Shown here piece after piece: positions 61,155 to 64,000 of a stretch of 64,000 bases of DNA. The DNA is from Oxyruncus cristatus (lineage: Eukaryota; Chordata; Aves; Passeriformes; Cotingidae): positions 1,490,638-1,554,637 of the forward strand of contig VXAY01002192.1 of assembly GCA_013399855.1 (NCBI GenBank). The letters run 5' to 3'. Under the pieces are notes generated by a model. It ran no database searches. It saw only the letters and a list, made by a program, of their open reading frames with translations, and had not been told where the DNA came from. Every line of letters begins with the position of its first letter. The first letter of the stretch is position 1. Both the position numbers and the translations under genes were made by a program.

Positions 61155-63808
61155 ACATATACAAATAACTAATGTTGAAAACTGTCTTTATTCTGTTTCC
61201 TATATTGTTACACAGGTGGTTCATTCATTGAAAACACCTTCTGCTGTTCCAGATAAATTATTGTACAAACAAATAATGGAAACCTCTGCCCTGGCAACTG
61301 AAAAGAAAGATCCCAGCCATTGCATTTGTAAGGTTTCTCCAGCTTTACTCACTCTTTTCAATCAAATCCTTCTGTGAATCAAAAAGAATTAGCCATAAGC
61401 CATTTTAAACAAAAGATGTACATCTGGAAAGAGATTACCTAAGCACGAACGTACAACAGAAATCTGCGAGTCACAAAATGGTAATCTCTCTACATTCTTA
61501 AAGTCTTAAGTCAAAATGCTTTGCTTATATTGTAACTTTTCTGTTTGGGTCTCTTCTGTCTATGCTGTTTCATGAAATGGACTCTTTGACATGTGAAGGG
61601 AAATTTGGTTCTAGATGTTTAGCTGGACTGAGCAGCCTGTTAGTTCTCATACTCTGGGCCAAGCTGATCTTCTCTAGTGTAGATGCAGCACTAGCGAGTA
61701 TCAAATCAGTCTTTGTGTTTGTAATTTCTCTTTTAAAACATCTTTCATGCCTTGTTAGTTTTTCACTTAGCCAATAAAAGCTACTTGTGCACAGAACATG
61801 AGGTTTTCAGTGATACTTTTAACCTGTTTTCGTAGGGGATTAATGGCAGAGTCCAGTGTATTTAACTTCTGCCTCAAAATCAAGCATCTAAAAGTAGTAG
61901 AGACCTCTCTTCCTAGCTGAAAATCTCCCACAGATGCTTAGGAAATTTTGCTGCTTGTGCAATGCCAGAGATGTCTGCTGCTGGGACGTAACACTTAACT
62001 CTTCCCAAGACAGTGATCCGGGACAGTACAGTCTAAATTCTGCCTGACTTCTCCTCAGAAACTGAAGTTAGTGTGCTCAGAACTAGAACTAACTTAAGTT
62101 GATGGTAACAGGAAGGGGAATGAATTTTATAAGCAATTGCCTTGAAAAGTAAGGAAAAATACAAATACATGAGGAAAAGCCAAAATCTTAAGTTCCTTCT
62201 TGGGCCAGAAGAGAGAGGTAGGAAAGTAACACTTGCTCTCTCTCCCTTGTGAGTTATGAGGTCTCCTACACATTTTTCCAGGGACAGTTCAGGCAACTGA
62301 GGTAGCTGGTTTAGGGTTGGCTAAACCTAAGACTAACTTCCTGTGTACAGAGCTGATCACTCGCTCTGACAACTCTTGATTTTGTTCACTGGTTTCAACC
62401 ACATTTTATATATCTTTCAAAGATGAAGTTCCATCAGGCACTGTGGAAACACACAACTGGGTAAAGGTAAGAGGCCTTATTAGTGCTGCTGAAAGAAAAG
62501 ATATGGTGCAAACTCAACTTTCGCTAGAAACCAGAGAAAAGCTTCATTTGACCTGTGCTCCTCATTCCGGAGGATGCAGAATTCTCTCCTCTGAGGACTA
62601 TCCAATATCTAATAGTATTTTCCCCCTCACTTTGGAATATTCACAGTGTCTGTCCCACATGTAGATTGTCTAACAACCAAAAAGAGTGAATTAATGCTGC
62701 AACATTTCTACCTTTAATCTAAAACTCTCAGCCAACCATGAAACACAAACCTGTCAGAAAAAGGGTTCATTTTCTTTTTTTACTATCACGAAATGACATG
62801 TCTCAAGTACTTCAACCACACATCTTATTAAAAAAAAAAAAAAAGGGAAAAACATTTTTTTACCAGTAGAAAATAATTCACTGAAAAGATGGAGTGAAAT
62901 TGAAAAAAACAAAAAAAAGGAAAAGAAAGAAACGTAAAAAGAGAATGTATGTAAATGGTGGGATTGTCTTGTGGGGAGGCAATAAAAAAGGAAGGCATAG
63001 CAGTGACTGGTTTTGCATTTAGTGTCTATTTCTATAATGGAATCTAATGAATAAATACGATCACTGTTATGGCTTCTTGGATTAATTAAAGGGGATTAGT
63101 TTCTTTTCCACAATATTTTTTGATTTTGTAGCAAGTAGCAAGACTTAGTCCCCTGGATCCCTCTCTGTATATCTGAGATGCTTATAATACATCTGAACAC
63201 ACAGATTGATCATTTCAAAATGCATTCACTCCACTGAACTTAAATTTTATTATGTGTATACCACATGGATAAGTGCTTTTAAGAAAATGCTTTTGCAGTG
63301 GTATTTTTGATGATTGTTTTCCTTCCAGACTTATATTCCAAATACCATTATTAATGGAGAGAGAAAAATCTGAAGATGTGAAGATCCTGCCCTTACCTCA
63401 GTGCTTGTTTTGGAGGCTGTATCAGGGGTACACTGAACAGCCTTGTTTCGAGCCATGACCTTATGAACTGACGATTTTATTAAATACAACTCCTACTGCT
63501 ATTATAATATAATCCTTATTCCCTTTATCACCCAAAATTTCAGCAAATTTAGACCTTGCTTTATTTTCCTGTAGAGTGACATGGATGTACATACCCACTT
63601 CCATCTGCTGTGAGTTGTGCATCCATCTAGTGATCAGATAGGAAGTTACTGAGTACAAGCAGCTCCTGCTGAAATCAGTATCTGAATACTTTTGGATGTC
63701 AGTGGGTGCATGATCTAGTCCCAGGGTAACAATGTGTTTGGTCTTCTCATCTGCTTCCTGACAGTTGATTGTAAACCTGATTTCAAACTTCTTTTCTTGC
63801 TATGTTAG
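61155..63808. other. Non-coding stretch, no gene recognised
   Basis: Unique AT-rich sequence with a 15-A run (62830-62844) followed by purine-rich DNA to about 62940. No open frame over about 90 codons with any recognised feature, and no identifiable transposable element. Confidence 0.55.
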
Positions 63809-63859
63809 AATGTGAACTGGGCAGCCTTATGAAGATCCTTTTCTGCATCAGGAGGAAAG
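63809..63859 (+). other. Candidate 51-nt exon near the right edge
   Basis: The upstream acceptor has a pyrimidine-rich run (CTTCTTTTCTTGCTATGTTAG, AG at 63807-63808). The downstream donor is a strong AAAG followed by GTAAGT (63860-63865). One of three frames is open and reads CELGSLMKILFCIRRK. The other two hit stops. The splice-site pairing is better than the other candidates in the window, but the peptide is short and unrecognised. A non-coding RNA exon or chance are alternatives. Confidence 0.3.
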
Positions 63860-64000
63860 GTAAGTTTCTGTTAATTTATCAGTCTTGTCTGTGAAATTAA
63901 TTAATTTCCATCAGCTATTCCTTTTGTTGGTTTAGAGGTAAAAGAATATTTTCCCACAGAAAAAGTTAGCAAGGAAAGGTATAGAAAAATATAGCAGAGG

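Noticed and set aside
60994..61377. 127-codon plus-strand frame
   Set aside because: Its centre is the TTTTC pyrimidine tract, giving a Phe/Ser-only run. It is a low-complexity artefact.
1..64000. CRISPR arrays, bacterial operons, phage or plasmid features
   Set aside because: The window is vertebrate nuclear DNA (CR1, MIR, tRNA-Ile/CR1 SINE, CpG island). No regularly spaced repeats or prokaryotic gene structure are present.

Overview
The window looks like an avian nuclear chromosome, probably from a passerine. It is AT-rich and almost entirely non-coding. Its recognisable repeats are CR1 LINE fragments (the dominant bird retrotransposon) plus a few very old amniote SINE/LINE relics. One short element at about 32.46-32.60 kb joins a degraded tRNA-Ile-like head to a CR1 3' tail. 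That is the architecture of the passerine SINE family known as TguSINE1, and it is the best lineage clue here. No intact protein-coding gene can be recognised, so there is no gene set to describe as working together.

Layout. 1-648: AT-rich sequence ending in an AATAAA signal, plausibly the 3' end of a plus-strand transcript. 1060-2760: one strong CpG island, the only clear promoter candidate, with consensus splice donors near 1673 and 2685. 2.8-17.5 kb: unannotated sequence with a MIR relic at 4.1 kb. 17.5-30 kb: an old minus-strand CR1/L3-type fragment, a short CR1 tail, an ancient L2/MIR-type tail, a perfect hairpin at 27.69 kb and an unresolved poly-T/N site. 30.0-33 kb: the richest repeat block, with a long CR1, an inverted CR1 piece, a possible 100-nt exon, a pyrimidine tract, the tRNA-Ile/CR1 SINE and a minus-strand CR1 tail. 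33-53.5 kb: mostly unique sequence with microsatellites, a second MIR, a homeodomain-motif cluster (43.3 kb), an exact 190-bp duplication beside an N (44.7-45.2 kb) and a symmetric E-box/SOX-motif arrangement (51.25-51.38 kb). 53.5-54.45 kb: a CR1 interrupted by a second, 99-bp CR1 tail flanked by a 7-bp direct repeat. 54.5-64 kb: unique sequence, pyrimidine tracts and a possible 51-nt exon near the right edge.

Interpretation. A lone CpG island beside about 60 kb of AT-rich, gene-poor DNA fits either the flank of a developmental gene with distal enhancers or a very long first intron. These cannot be separated from sequence alone. I see no convincing undescribed biological system. The most useful leads are the SINE, the nested CR1, the probable assembly false duplication, and a few exon or enhancer candidates that need conservation or RNA evidence.
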